Assembly: GCA_021827865.1 (NCBI GenBank) | Contig: JAKAUC010000009.1 | Span: 1 to 64,000 of the forward strand | DNA length: 64,000 nt | From: an archaeon | GTDB taxonomy: Archaea; Thermoproteota; Nitrososphaeria; Nitrososphaerales; Gagatemarchaeaceae | Reading direction: 5' to 3' | Notes under the pieces: generated by a model | Database searches by the model: none | Told to the model about the DNA's origin: nothing | What the model saw: only the letters and a program-made list of their open reading frames with translations | Translations under genes and position numbers: made by a program | In this document: positions 34,105 through 42,078 of the stretch, piece by piece | How the letters are laid out: each line of letters opens with the position of its first letter | How positions within the stretch are numbered: the first letter of the stretch is position 1

Positions 34105-34482
34105 TTAAAGCGTTGCCACTTGCCCGTCTTCTGGGGTCCGCGAGGCGATGGTCAGCTCGTCCCCGGGCTCTATGTCCTTCAGGGCGACGTCCCCGCCCGC
34201 CTCGAAGTCAGGAAAGACGTTGGGGTCGTCCGACCTGTTCACGTGCCTTTCCGGGTCGGGGTAGAGGTAGGTGACGTCCCCCCTCCTGTGGGTGAACTGG
34301 GCCCTTTCGTCGGCGGTGAGCCCTTCGTACTCTTCCGGGGTGATGGCCCTGAGGTTCCACCTGAGGACCAGCTCCCCCTTCGCGAACCTCCTGGCGGCGA
34401 AGACGCCGAGCCCGTCCGCGAACTGGGGCGCAGCCAGCCTGGACGGCCTCACCAGCACCTCGTCTTCGTGGCTCTGGGGCAT
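34105..34482 (-). CDS. Small SET-domain protein
   Basis: A 125-residue protein consisting almost entirely of a SET fold. N-terminal strand-loop FADGLGVFAARRFAKGELVL (the xGxGVFAxxxIxxGE pattern), HVNRSDDPNVF in place of the usual NHSCxPN pseudoknot motif, and DIEPGDELTI at the end. SET proteins methylate lysine using S-adenosylmethionine; whether this minimal one is active is uncertain because the N-H-S motif is altered to H-V-N-R-S. It starts about 60 bp from the divergent membrane gene at 34543. Confidence 0.8.
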   Translation of the reverse strand: MPQSHEDEVLVRPSRLAAPQFADGLGVFAARRFAKGELVLRWNLRAITPEEYEGLTADERAQFTHRRGDVTYLYPDPERHVNRSDDPNVFPDFEAGGDVALKDIEPGDELTIASRTPEDGQVATL

Positions 34483-34542
34483 GGCAGGCGCCTCGGTGCA
34501 CTGTTCTTAAAGCCTCGAAGGGGAAGGTGCTCCGATACCTCA

Positions 34543-34881
34543 GTGCAGAACGGGACCCTGACCAACATCTTCTGGGGACTCCTCCTCATCTGGTTCGGCT
34601 TCGTTGCCGTACTGCTGAGAGGGGACCTGGGGGCCACGGTCAACTCCCCAATCTTCGCCTTCGGGACCGGCGCCCTCCTCCTCCTGTTGAACCTCGCCAG
34701 GACGTTCCTGAGGCTGAGGCTGAGCATCCTCACCCTGGGCCTCGGCCTGATACTCACCATAGCCAACGCCTTCGAGCTTGCCTTCCGCGAGGCGGTCCCC
34801 TTCCTCCCGGAGCTGCTGATCATAGCCGGCGCCGCGCTCATCATCGGCGCCTTCAGGACGAGGAACTTCCAGACCTACTAA
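34543..34881 (+). CDS. Four-helix small membrane protein
   Basis: A 112-residue integral membrane protein from the GTG at 34543 with about four hydrophobic segments (NIFWGLLLIWFGFVAVLL, FAFGTGALLLLLNLAR, a Leu-rich third and ELLIIAGAALIIGAF). The GTG is preferred because a TTCTTAAAG TATA element lies ~35 bp upstream and the longer frame is antisense to the SET gene. No known family recognised. Confidence 0.6.
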   Translation: MQNGTLTNIFWGLLLIWFGFVAVLLRGDLGATVNSPIFAFGTGALLLLLNLARTFLRLRLSILTLGLGLILTIANAFELAFREAVPFLPELLIIAGAALIIGAFRTRNFQTY

Positions 34882-34887
34882 TCCCGC

Positions 34888-35280
34888 TCACGCGAAGCCG
34901 TGGGACCTGTAGTGGACGACGTAGAGCTCCTCGTAGGGGGTGACGAAGGGGCAGAAGGGGCACTTGAACAGGTTGTCCGGGAGCATCTCTCCGGTGTCCT
35001 TCCTCCCCCGGGACCTCGAGAGCGGGTCTGAGGAGTGCACCACGACCGACCCCCCCGACGCCTCGACCGACCACTCCGCCGAGTCCTTGCGCTTCGACGC
35101 AAAGTCCCTCACCAGCCGCACCACCTCCTCCGGGGCGGCCTTGCCGGACACCTCGTCGAGGACGATCTTGCTGTCTTTGATCAGGGCCAGGGCTCTCCCG
35201 GCCAGCCCGTCAGAGATGGCGGACGCCAGCGCGAGCTGCTCGTCGACCGTCATCTCGGCGCACTCGACTTCGATCATCAC
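34888..35280 (-). CDS. Conserved protein with C-terminal C2H2 zinc finger
   Basis: A 130-residue protein. Residues 1-70 form an unrecognised helical domain, and a charged linker follows (LSRSRGRKD). The last 26 residues make a canonical C2H2 finger: CPFC, 12 residues, then H-x4-H (FKCPFCPFVTPYEEL, VVHYRSHGFA). Single C2H2 fingers at a C-terminus are seen in small archaeal proteins of unknown role. Convergent with the membrane gene and divergent from the MFS carrier, with a palindrome between. Confidence 0.7.
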   Translation of the reverse strand: MMIEVECAEMTVDEQLALASAISDGLAGRALALIKDSKIVLDEVSGKAAPEEVVRLVRDFASKRKDSAEWSVEASGGSVVVHSSDPLSRSRGRKDTGEMLPDNLFKCPFCPFVTPYEELYVVHYRSHGFA

Positions 35281-35323
35281 TTCGTCCGAGACCGCCGGGG
35301 GTTAAGAGTTCGCCCCCGCATCT

Positions 35324-35339
35324 ACGTCGATATCGACGT
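35324..35339. promoter_or_regulatory. 16-bp perfect palindrome upstream of MFS gene
   Basis: ACGTCGATATCGACGT in the divergent intergenic space between the zinc-finger gene and the MFS gene. Related sequences occur at 36781, 38267 and 40518 (see findings). Operator role is inferred. Confidence 0.45.
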
Positions 35340-35456
35340 CGAGGAGGGCGGGCCGAGGGGCTCCCCTCGTTTGCGGGCCGTTTTCACTTCCTGCGAGTCT
35401 CCGCCCGCGGACCTAGCTTGTCGCACTCGCTTTTGGTGACCACGAAAGGTGAGCGA

Positions 35457-35465
35457 ACTATAAAC
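35457..35465 (+). promoter_or_regulatory. TATA box for the MFS gene
   Basis: ACTATAAAC centred 29 bp before the TTG at 35490. It decides that start over the TTG at 35418. Confidence 0.6.
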
Positions 35466-35489
35466 ATCCGCTCCGACGCGGCCAGCCGC

Positions 35490-36731
35490 TTGAACAAGAA
35501 CGTCCGCCTGCTGGGAGTCGCAGCAGCTGTCAGGCTCCTGGGGGCGGCGATGGTGTACCCTTTCCTCTCGCTCTACTTCAAGAACGTGGTGGGGCTCGGC
35601 TACGCGGAGATAGGCGCGCTCCTGGTCCTCGTCGCCGTCCTCCCCCTCGCGGTCTCACCCTTCGGCGGCCTGATAACCGACAGGGCGGGGAGGCGGAGGG
35701 TCTTCCTCGCGGGGCTCACGGGGGAGGCGGCGTCAGTCTTCCTGATGGCGGTCAGCATGCGCTTCGAGCTGGTCGCCGGGGTCCTCCTCGGCGGGACCAT
35801 GGCCGGGGTGGCTGGGTCCCTGGCGCAGCCCGCCATCCAGGCCTACGTCGCCGACATGACCGACGTGAAGGAGAGGACGATGGGGTACACCTGGGTGAGG
35901 ATCGGGTTCAATGTCGGCTTCACAGTGGGGGTGGCGGTGGGGGGCGTGCTCATCGGGTTCGTCGGCTTCCCCGATACCGCCCTGGTCACCACGGCGATCC
36001 TGGTCGGCGGGATCATCTTCATGCTCGTCATGCTCGACCCGTCCCCCTACGACCTGGCGCGCTCGAAGGGATCCTTCCTGGCGGAGGCGGCGCACCCGGC
36101 TGCGAGGCCGGGGTCCTTCCGCGAGAGCCTGAGGATACTCGCCGCCGACAGGACGTTCCTCATCCTCTGCTTCGCGTCCCTCGCGTCGGGGCTGATCTAC
36201 GGCAACTGGGGGACGACGTTCATCCTGTTCACCAACACCGTCCTCCTGGTCCCCACGGGGATACTTGGCATCGCCCTGGCGCTGAACGGGGTCATAGTCG
36301 TCTTCGCCCAGATGCCTATGACCAAGATGATGACAGGGAGGAAGCACACCTACTCGGCGGTGCTGGCCGTGGTCCTGATGGGTGCCTCGTTCCTCGCCCT
36401 GGGCGGGATCAGCCTGGTCACCGGAGCGGCCCTGGTGGCGGTGTTCACCTTCGTGGTCCTCCTCACCCTGGGGGAGAACATGGGGGCGATACCGTCCATG
36501 ACCCTCGCCTCCAACGTAGCCCCGGCCACGGAGATAGGGAACTACAACGGGGTCTTCGGGATGTTCAACGGGATTGGGAGCAGCATCTCCCCGCTGTTAG
36601 GGGGGATCGTCCTCGCGACGGTGGCGAACCCCCTGGGGGTGTGGGCCCTGCTCGCGATACCATGCATCCCGGCGATACTCCTGTTCCAGTGGGCGGGGCG
36701 CAGGATACCCATCGCGGCCAACACGGTCTGA
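35490..36731 (+). CDS. Major facilitator superfamily transporter
   Basis: A 413-residue secondary transporter with 12 predicted helices. The MFS signature between helices 2 and 3 reads GGLITDRAGRRRVFLAGL. The central loop is around 210-235 (LARSKGSFLAEAAHPAARPG), and the C-terminal half carries a weaker repeat of the motif (MTKMMTGRKHTY). Motif layout suits drug or metabolite export, or sugar uptake; the substrate is not predictable. The TTG at 35490 is chosen on TATA spacing; the hydrophobic protein starts just after. Confidence 0.85.
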   Translation: MNKNVRLLGVAAAVRLLGAAMVYPFLSLYFKNVVGLGYAEIGALLVLVAVLPLAVSPFGGLITDRAGRRRVFLAGLTGEAASVFLMAVSMRFELVAGVLLGGTMAGVAGSLAQPAIQAYVADMTDVKERTMGYTWVRIGFNVGFTVGVAVGGVLIGFVGFPDTALVTTAILVGGIIFMLVMLDPSPYDLARSKGSFLAEAAHPAARPGSFRESLRILAADRTFLILCFASLASGLIYGNWGTTFILFTNTVLLVPTGILGIALALNGVIVVFAQMPMTKMMTGRKHTYSAVLAVVLMGASFLALGGISLVTGAALVAVFTFVVLLTLGENMGAIPSMTLASNVAPATEIGNYNGVFGMFNGIGSSISPLLGGIVLATVANPLGVWALLAIPCIPAILLFQWAGRRIPIAANTV

Positions 36732-36827
36732 GCCTGGGCCTTCGCAGGACCGGGGACGGCGCGGCCCTTGGCTATCAAGTTCGATATCTACGTCGACAGG
36801 GCCCCCGGCCGTGGCTGACTGGCGGGG

Positions 36828-37256
36828 CTAGAGCCCCTGGATCAGGTCGTTCCACCCCTTGGCGACGTGCCAGGCCTGCCTGACGAACCCCGACTGCGGG
36901 GGCCTCTCCGGGATGGTCTGGAGCTTGAGCTGGTACACGATGGCGGTCTTCTGGTGCTTTGCGTCCCAGACCGAGACCCCGCGCTCCAGGAAGCCGAGGT
37001 CGAGGAGCTTCCTGATCAGCTTGGTGTAGAAGTTGTGGTAGCTGTACTTGACCCCCAGCTTCCCCGACTCCAGGTCCTTGGCGAAGAACCTCATCTCCCT
37101 CCTGGTCATGGACAGGGTGTTGGTCTGCTTCATCCTGTCGATGGTCAGCCTTGCCGCCTTGATGGTCTCGTCCCTCTCCCCGAAAAGGAAGCTCAGGACG
37201 TTCCCCCTGCCTATGGAGTCTGCGTTCCACCAGAGTTTGAAGCTCTTGGACGACAT
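36828..37256 (-). CDS. Conserved hypothetical, winged-helix-like
   Basis: A 142-residue basic protein from the ATG at 37256. I do not recognise it with certainty. Predicted helices at 25-75 contain TRREMRFFAKDLESG and SYHNFYTKLIRKLLDLGFLER, followed by strands (KTAIVYQLKLQ), a helix-helix-strand order compatible with a winged-helix domain. The ATG at 37256 sits ~30 bp from a TCTAATTT element; the upstream frame to 37310 is probably untranslated. Confidence 0.6.
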   Translation of the reverse strand: MSSKSFKLWWNADSIGRGNVLSFLFGERDETIKAARLTIDRMKQTNTLSMTRREMRFFAKDLESGKLGVKYSYHNFYTKLIRKLLDLGFLERGVSVWDAKHQKTAIVYQLKLQTIPERPPQSGFVRQAWHVAKGWNDLIQGL

Positions 37257-37310
37257 CTCCCTCGTTCCCCTCCGGGGTCCGAAATTAGAGGCGTGGTAAG
37301 AAACGCTCAA

Positions 37311-37651
37311 CCATCATGTCAAAACGGGGCGGCCACGGTGGGAGCCAGCACGGAGGAAAAAACCGGATCCGCTCGGCCGGCGGGACTTTCGCCTGCCGAC
37401 CCCCCTTTCCGCGAGTTCCCTCCGAGGGGGACAGGATCTGCCTGTCCCTCTAAACGTTTAGTGCATCCTAGAGGGTCACAGAACACCCCCTGGGACCAAA
37501 GAATCCCCCTTGCGCAATGACCGCTTTTTCGAGGGCAGCTGGTGTCCCTCAAGGGACATATCCACGACCCTCCGCCCCGGGCCGGGGCCTCCGCGGGGGG
37601 GGCGCCTGGGCCCCCGAACAAACCTGGCCGGGGGTGACAACTTGTTAAGCA
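37311..37651. other. Intergenic region with several inverted repeats
   Basis: No gene seen. It holds a perfect hairpin GGGACAGG-atctg-CCTGTCCC (37428-37448), the palindrome CTAAACGTTTAG (37450-37461) nested in CCCTCTA/TAGAGGG arms (37446-37476), and TGTCCCT-ca-AGGGACA (37543-37558). This may be a structured RNA or a regulatory array. Confidence 0.45.
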
Positions 37652-37711
37652 ATGACTCCACCCCTTTGCAGCCGAGATTGTAAATCACATAATCATATAT
37701 TTGAGCACGAA

Positions 37712-37882
37712 ATGGCAAAGAAGGTCGCGATCTCGGTCACCATCGACGGCGACGTCCTCAGGTCGCTGGACAACGCCCTGCGGCAGGTGCAGTCGAAGGA
37801 GCTCGCCCGGGGGAAGCTTTCCTCCAACCGGAGCAGCATGATCGAGAAGATAGTCAGAGACTGGGCCGACGGCCAGGGCTAG
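37712..37882 (+). CDS. Ribbon-helix-helix (CopG/Arc-type) protein
   Basis: A 56-residue protein from the ATG at 37712. The N-terminal strand KVAISVTIDGDVLRSLDN and the two helices (VLRSLDNALRQV and NRSSMIEKIVRDWAD) match the RHH DNA-binding fold, with the SNRSSMIE turn before helix B. A longer frame from 37652 has no conserved sequence. CATATATTT and GTAAATC elements upstream are TATA candidates. Likely a small repressor; no partner toxin adjacent. Confidence 0.8.
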   Translation: MAKKVAISVTIDGDVLRSLDNALRQVQSKELARGKLSSNRSSMIEKIVRDWADGQG

Positions 37883-38505
37883 CGGCCCGGCGCCCCGGGA
37901 GGTCCTACTCCCGTCGAGCCTTCGGGCTATGGCCTCGGGGTGGCCGATGCAAAAGCCGAGGCTCCCTCCGCCAGGGCGGGGGTTGCTACTTCGGTTCGTC
38001 CCGGGTCGCGTCCCTGGACTTCGCGCGCTGCCGCGTCGACCTGGACGGAGGGCGACCCCCGCCATGGGGGGTGAGCCGCTCCGGAGGAATACTTTGGGCC
38101 TGTGGACACCATGGCTCCACGCGGCAACAAAGGCATGGCGCGGAAGCGTTCTGTTCGGGGGAGCCTTCAGCGCTCGGAGATGTGGCAAAGGCGACCGGCG
38201 TCCGCCAGGAAAAGCGCGCCGCCGGCGGCGAGGGAAGAGCGGCCGGTGGGGGGTATCGAGGTTGGTATCGACGTCGATGCCGCGTCCAGTACTTGGATGC
38301 TACTGTCTATAGAGACTCTGGCCAACATGTTTTTATCCTCCACCTCTCTGTACTGTGCTTGTCCAGTGGGGCAATCAGAACAGCCCGCCGCCTGAATAAG
38401 GACGGAGACGGTCCGTAAAATCGGACCCGGACACTTCCGATTATCAAAGAACGAGCGACGGCGCCCTATGACGCCGGCACAAGCGGACAAGAACTGCGAG
38501 ACTGA
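37883..38505. other. Long intergenic region without recognised gene
   Basis: About 620 bp with only weak ORFs of arginine- or proline-rich composition. It contains the palindrome ATCGACGTCGAT (38267-38278) and a TTTTTATC element near 38330 that could start a short transcript toward 38500. Confidence 0.4.
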
Positions 38506-38509
38506 CTTA

Positions 38510-39211
38510 CTAGGGTATCTTCTTCGCCACTCGGAGGGTGCGCCTCGCGAGGTCCGAGACCCGCCTGTCGTGGGTGGTCACGAATATCGTCCTCCCTTCG
38601 GTCATGTTGTCCCCCCTGAGTATGCCGAGTATGACCTCCGACATCAGGGGGTCCAGTGCCTCGGTCGGCTCGTCCAGGAGGAGCACAGGCGGGTCGTTGA
38701 CCAGGGCCCTCGCGAAGGAGACCATCTGCCTCTCCCCTACGCTCATGGTCCCGACCACCTTCTTCGCGTCCTCCCTTATCCCCACCTTCACCATGGCCGC
38801 CTCGGCCTTCTTCCTCCTCGCGTCCCTGTCGACCTTGAGGAAGTGGAGGGGGAGCTCTACGTTCTCGTAGGCCGTGAGCTCCGGGATCAGCGTCTGCGAC
38901 TGCGGGACCAGCCCTATGTTCCTGGCCCTGAAGGCCGCGGCCTCGTCGTCGTCCAGGCTGGTGACGTCCTGGCCCATGACTATGATAGAGCCGGAGGTCG
39001 GCCTCTCGATGCCGGCGAACATGTTGATCAGGGTGGTCTTCCCGCTCCCTATGGGCCCAGCCAGTGCGACGAAGGTCCCGCGGAGGAGCTGGAAGTGCAG
39101 GTCGGTGTATACCTCGCTCTCGCCGTAGGACTTGCTGACGTGCTTGACCTCCACCGAGAACCTTTCGCTGGAGACAGGCTGCGCGGGCCTGGTCTCGGCT
39201 AACTGCGCCAA
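38510..39211 (-). CDS. ABC transporter ATPase, LolD/MacB type
   Basis: ATP-binding subunit of 233 aa. Walker A GPIGSGKTTLINM near residue 53, Q-loop GLVPQSQTLIPELTAYENV, ABC signature degenerate as MSVGERQMVSFARAL, Walker B PVLLLDEPTEALD, and switch His in FVTTHDRRVSD. The sequence belongs to the LolD/MacB/FtsE-like class that pairs with FtsX-fold permeases. Its start overlaps the upstream permease gene by 13 bp. Confidence 0.9.
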   Translation of the reverse strand: MAQLAETRPAQPVSSERFSVEVKHVSKSYGESEVYTDLHFQLLRGTFVALAGPIGSGKTTLINMFAGIERPTSGSIIVMGQDVTSLDDDEAAAFRARNIGLVPQSQTLIPELTAYENVELPLHFLKVDRDARRKKAEAAMVKVGIREDAKKVVGTMSVGERQMVSFARALVNDPPVLLLDEPTEALDPLMSEVILGILRGDNMTEGRTIFVTTHDRRVSDLARRTLRVAKKIP

Positions 39212-39684
39212 GTCGCCCTTCCTCCGGCGTAGGTCCCGATGGCCAGGGCCGCGGACGAAGCAACGACGACGGCGAGGACCCCATAGGCTGTGGACAGGGC
39301 GAGGCCTGGGCCGGCGAGGAGGGAACCGAGCAGGGCGCCCACCACCGCCCCCAGGGCCGAACCTGCTGCGCCGTAGACCAGGACCGATCCGAATATTGCC
39401 GAGGATATGCTCGAGCTGGACGCCCCTATGGAGCGCAGGTCAGAGACCGTCTTCCCCGACCTCCGGAGTATGTCGACAGAGATCGCAGCGGAGCACGCCG
39501 CCAGGGACGCGAACACCACCGCGGTGACGGCGGCCAAGCCCCCCGCCCCCAGCGCCTGGGCGGCGGCCGCCCCGTTCAGGGCGACGGCTGCGGAGAATGT
39601 GGCGACCATCAGATGGGTAGAGCCTGTTATCTTGAGGCTGCGAGCGATGGGGCCCCCCCGCTGCATAAGAGAGCCTGCCTTCAA
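39199..39684 (-). CDS. Minimal FtsX/MacB-like permease
   Basis: A 161-residue membrane protein with four hydrophobic helices. The FtsX-family coupling segment appears as SGKTVSDLRSIGASSSSISS followed by a Gly/Ala-rich helix (GSALGAVVGALLGSLLAG). The large extracytoplasmic domain usual in MacB/LolC is missing, leaving only the transmembrane core. It overlaps the ATPase gene by 13 bp, so the two form one exporter or regulatory complex. Substrate unknown. Confidence 0.7.
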   Translation of the reverse strand: MKAGSLMQRGGPIARSLKITGSTHLMVATFSAAVALNGAAAAQALGAGGLAAVTAVVFASLAACSAAISVDILRRSGKTVSDLRSIGASSSSISSAIFGSVLVYGAAGSALGAVVGALLGSLLAGPGLALSTAYGVLAVVVASSAALAIGTYAGGRATWRS

Positions 39685-39742
39685 CGGCCCGGCGCCTCCA
39701 CCGATAGATGCAAGGGGATACCCTCCGGGCTAGCGGGACTGC

Positions 39743-40423
39743 CTATTCTGCCGTGGCCTGGACCGCCTTCTGCACAGGAGCCTGGGCAACCTGCTTCTGT
39801 TGCTGCTGCTTCTCCTCCTTCCTCTCCTGCTGCGAGAGGGGCTCCGTGGCGGCCTTTAGCATCCTGGCGAGGTCCTCGGTCTCCTGGGAATTCCTCCTCA
39901 GCATCGCCTGGCACGACTCGGCCGCGACCTTGAACGCCGCCTCGTCTATCTCTCCGGCCCTGAACTGGACCTTGATGTCCACCAGGAACCTGTTGAGCGT
40001 CTCTCCCTGGCCCTCGAGCTCGCCTATCCTCACGGCGATCGACTCGGCGAGGGACTTGTACGACCCCTGGATCTTCGACGCCTCGTCCGAGTACTTTGAC
40101 ATCATCTCCTCGAAGAGCGTTCGCGGGATCTCCCCTTCGCGGGCTAGGTCCTGGAGCGCCTTGGCCCTCCTCTTGACCCCGTCGATCTCCTTGCCGAGGG
40201 CGTCGCTCTCGACCCTCCACGCAGGTATCAGGACGAATCCTTCAGACGTCGACACTATCCTCTGGCTAGGATACTCGGTGAAGTCGCCGTTCCCCTGGTC
40301 GACCCCGACCGACTTCAGCTCCCCGGAGGTGTCGACGGAGAACCCGACGACGAATCCGACGTACCGCCCGTAGGTGTCCTTCACGGGCTTGTCCACAAGC
40401 TTCCCCAGTGCTTCTGCACGCAT
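39743..40423 (-). CDS. cdvA: CdvA-like cell division protein
   Basis: Candidate first protein of the archaeal ESCRT (Cdv) division machinery, which binds membrane and DNA and recruits CdvB. Domain order fits CdvA: an N-terminal PRC-barrel-like domain (PVKDTYGRYVGFVVGFSVD, then LIPAWRVESDALG) at residues 1-75, a long coiled coil at about 75-200, and a short basic/Gln-rich tail (KEEKQQQQKQ), the region where CdvA normally carries its CdvB-binding peptide. A clear E3B-type peptide is not obvious. cdvB/cdvC are not in the window. Confidence 0.75.
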   Translation of the reverse strand: MRAEALGKLVDKPVKDTYGRYVGFVVGFSVDTSGELKSVGVDQGNGDFTEYPSQRIVSTSEGFVLIPAWRVESDALGKEIDGVKRRAKALQDLAREGEIPRTLFEEMMSKYSDEASKIQGSYKSLAESIAVRIGELEGQGETLNRFLVDIKVQFRAGEIDEAAFKVAAESCQAMLRRNSQETEDLARMLKAATEPLSQQERKEEKQQQQKQVAQAPVQKAVQATAE

Positions 40424-40447
40424 GCGGATGATAACGCTCCGCGCGGG

Positions 40448-40861
40448 TTATAGTGGAAAGTGTGAATTTCGGCGAGCCAAGAGGTCAATTCGTTTGACCT
40501 CTTCGCAGTGGGCGTGGGATATCGACTTCGATATCGACCTCGACAGTAGGGCCCGGAGCACCACCTCGCTGCAGCCGCCCCCCTCCTTCGCCCTGAGCCT
40601 CCTCCGGAGCGCACGGAAGACGACATCGACGGCCCGGTCGCTCCCCAGGATGGTCCGCATCGTCCCCCTGGCCCCGGCGGGGTCGGCGGCGAGGACGGTG
40701 CAGAACCCGGCCCCAGCCATCACCCTGAAGTGGTGCTCGATCACCCTGGAGAACTGCGAGCCGAAGAGGACGTCGAGGTTGTCGTCGACGAGCCTGGACT
40801 CTTCGGCCCCGAAGACAGCCCTCCCCCGGGTCCGGGGACCCCGCGGCCTCCTCCCCTGCAT
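40448..40861 (-). CDS. Conserved hypothetical protein, 137 aa
   Basis: Soluble and mainly helical, with no family recognised. A central region reads SRVIEHHFRVMAGAGFCTVLAA, followed by a helical GTMRTILGSDRAVDVVFRA. The C-terminal 25 residues are encoded by the repeated TCGATATCGA motif (40518-40544) and may not be conserved. It starts 25 bp upstream of cdvA on the same strand, so an operon is possible. Confidence 0.5.
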   Translation of the reverse strand: MQGRRPRGPRTRGRAVFGAEESRLVDDNLDVLFGSQFSRVIEHHFRVMAGAGFCTVLAADPAGARGTMRTILGSDRAVDVVFRALRRRLRAKEGGGCSEVVLRALLSRSISKSISHAHCEEVKRIDLLARRNSHFPL

Positions 40862-41017
40862 GCATGGTCAGGGGCCGTGCGGATTTAACGGGCCGCTGAG
40901 ACCCGGGGGGCCGGCCTGGGAGGGTGGGCCTCGGGTTCTCTTGCATGTGCGCCCGGGTCGCTGTGGTTCACGGCCAGGGCGGCGGTGTAGTCACGGGGAG
41001 GATCTGTCGCATCGGCT

Positions 41018-41371
41018 CTAGGCGCTGCACGCGCCAGAGTCGTGGAGCCTCGCCAGCGCCCCGTAGGCGAAGGCGGCGAGCCCGCGGAGGGTCCCGCTCG
41101 ACAGCATCGCCCTGGACGCCAGGGCTCCCCCCGGGAGCTGGGAGGCGAGCGCAGGGAGGGCGTCGGCGCCGCTCACCGCTCCTCCGTCGTCTGATATCAT
41201 GTGGAACGACATGCGCCTCTTCGCAGCTGGGATGGAGTCGAGGGCGCCCTCCCGCTCCGCTTCGGTCAGACCCACGTATCTCATCCTCCGCCCGGGGTCG
41301 AGGAAGCCGACCGCCCGCCTGAACGCCGTGCAGGGCCCGCAGTCAGAGTCGTAGGCGAGGGTGTAGCGCAT
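41018..41371 (-). CDS. DCC-family thiol-disulfide protein (DUF393)
   Basis: A 117-residue thioredoxin-like protein. It begins with the family motif YDSDCGPCTAF (DxxCxxC), giving a redox-active Cys pair at positions 11 and 14, and continues RMRYVGLTEAEREGAL. The rest is Ala/Gly/Leu-rich helix. Redox partner unknown. A CTTAAGAG TATA element (41396-41403) lies ~28 bp upstream of the ATG. Confidence 0.8.
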   Translation of the reverse strand: MRYTLAYDSDCGPCTAFRRAVGFLDPGRRMRYVGLTEAEREGALDSIPAAKRRMSFHMISDDGGAVSGADALPALASQLPGGALASRAMLSSGTLRGLAAFAYGALARLHDSGACSA

Positions 41372-41410
41372 GGCTGTTCTCGGAGCGCCTCCTTCTCTTA
41401 AGGGGTCCCC

Positions 41411-41977
41411 TCACTGCGGGGCGCCGAGGAAGAGACGCCCGAGCTTGACTATGATGGACTGGCTCGGGATGGTCTGGAAGTAGAGGTCGAGGTTGAGGAG
41501 CCCCCTGGGGTCGTTGGGCCCCACGCCGAGCTTCAGCAGCGGCCTGTTGGTGCACTGGGCCGCGACCCCCGCGAGGAACCTGGCGCCGTCCGCCGCCGAG
41601 GCGTCAGGGGAAGCCTGGAATGCCATGATCTCCCCTGTCTCGAGGTCCCGGGCCAGCCACAGGTGATACCCCTTCCCGTCCACGGGGACGTCGGCCCCGT
41701 CGATGGCGACGGAGCGCCTGTACCGCCTCTCCTCCCTGGGGAGGCTGGTCACCAGCGAGACGTAGGCGTCCCTGGCAGCGACGTAGGACATCCCGCCGAG
41801 CATCTTCGAGACCTCGCGGTACGAGTAGCCTGAGTTGCAGAGGCCGGCGGCGACCACCTTCTTTTCGACCGGGACCTTGTTCCTCCTGAAGGCGTGCACC
41901 GAGACCGCCCACTTGCTGATGATTGAGAGCGGCCCCAGGCCGGTCGCGAAGGTCGGGACAGGCTTCAACGATGACAT
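41411..41977 (-). CDS. Transposase-derived protein (IS6/IS240-like DDE fold)
   Basis: A 188-residue protein related to archaeal IS6/IS240-type transposases. An HTH region (AAGLCNSGYSYREVSKMLGG) precedes the DDE core: first Asp in SVAIDGADVPVDGKGYHLW, then LARDLETGEIMAFQA. The stretch where active transposases read V-D-R-G-P is LKLGVGPND, losing the second catalytic Asp, and no downstream E-x6-R/K helix is present. No terminal inverted repeats were found nearby. Likely a domesticated, non-mobile derivative; codon use matches the host. Confidence 0.7.
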   Translation of the reverse strand: MSSLKPVPTFATGLGPLSIISKWAVSVHAFRRNKVPVEKKVVAAGLCNSGYSYREVSKMLGGMSYVAARDAYVSLVTSLPREERRYRRSVAIDGADVPVDGKGYHLWLARDLETGEIMAFQASPDASAADGARFLAGVAAQCTNRPLLKLGVGPNDPRGLLNLDLYFQTIPSQSIIVKLGRLFLGAPQ

Positions 41978-42078
41978 GTGCGGTCGTTAAGATGCGACAG
42001 GGGGCGCTTAGGATAGAAACTCGAATTATCTTAACAGGCTGCTGAGTCAGATTCGACCTGGCCAGCCGCCGGCTTCGG

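Noticed and set aside
38102-38395. 97-codon frame in the long intergenic region
   Set aside because: Arg-rich N-terminus and no conserved features; likely chance.
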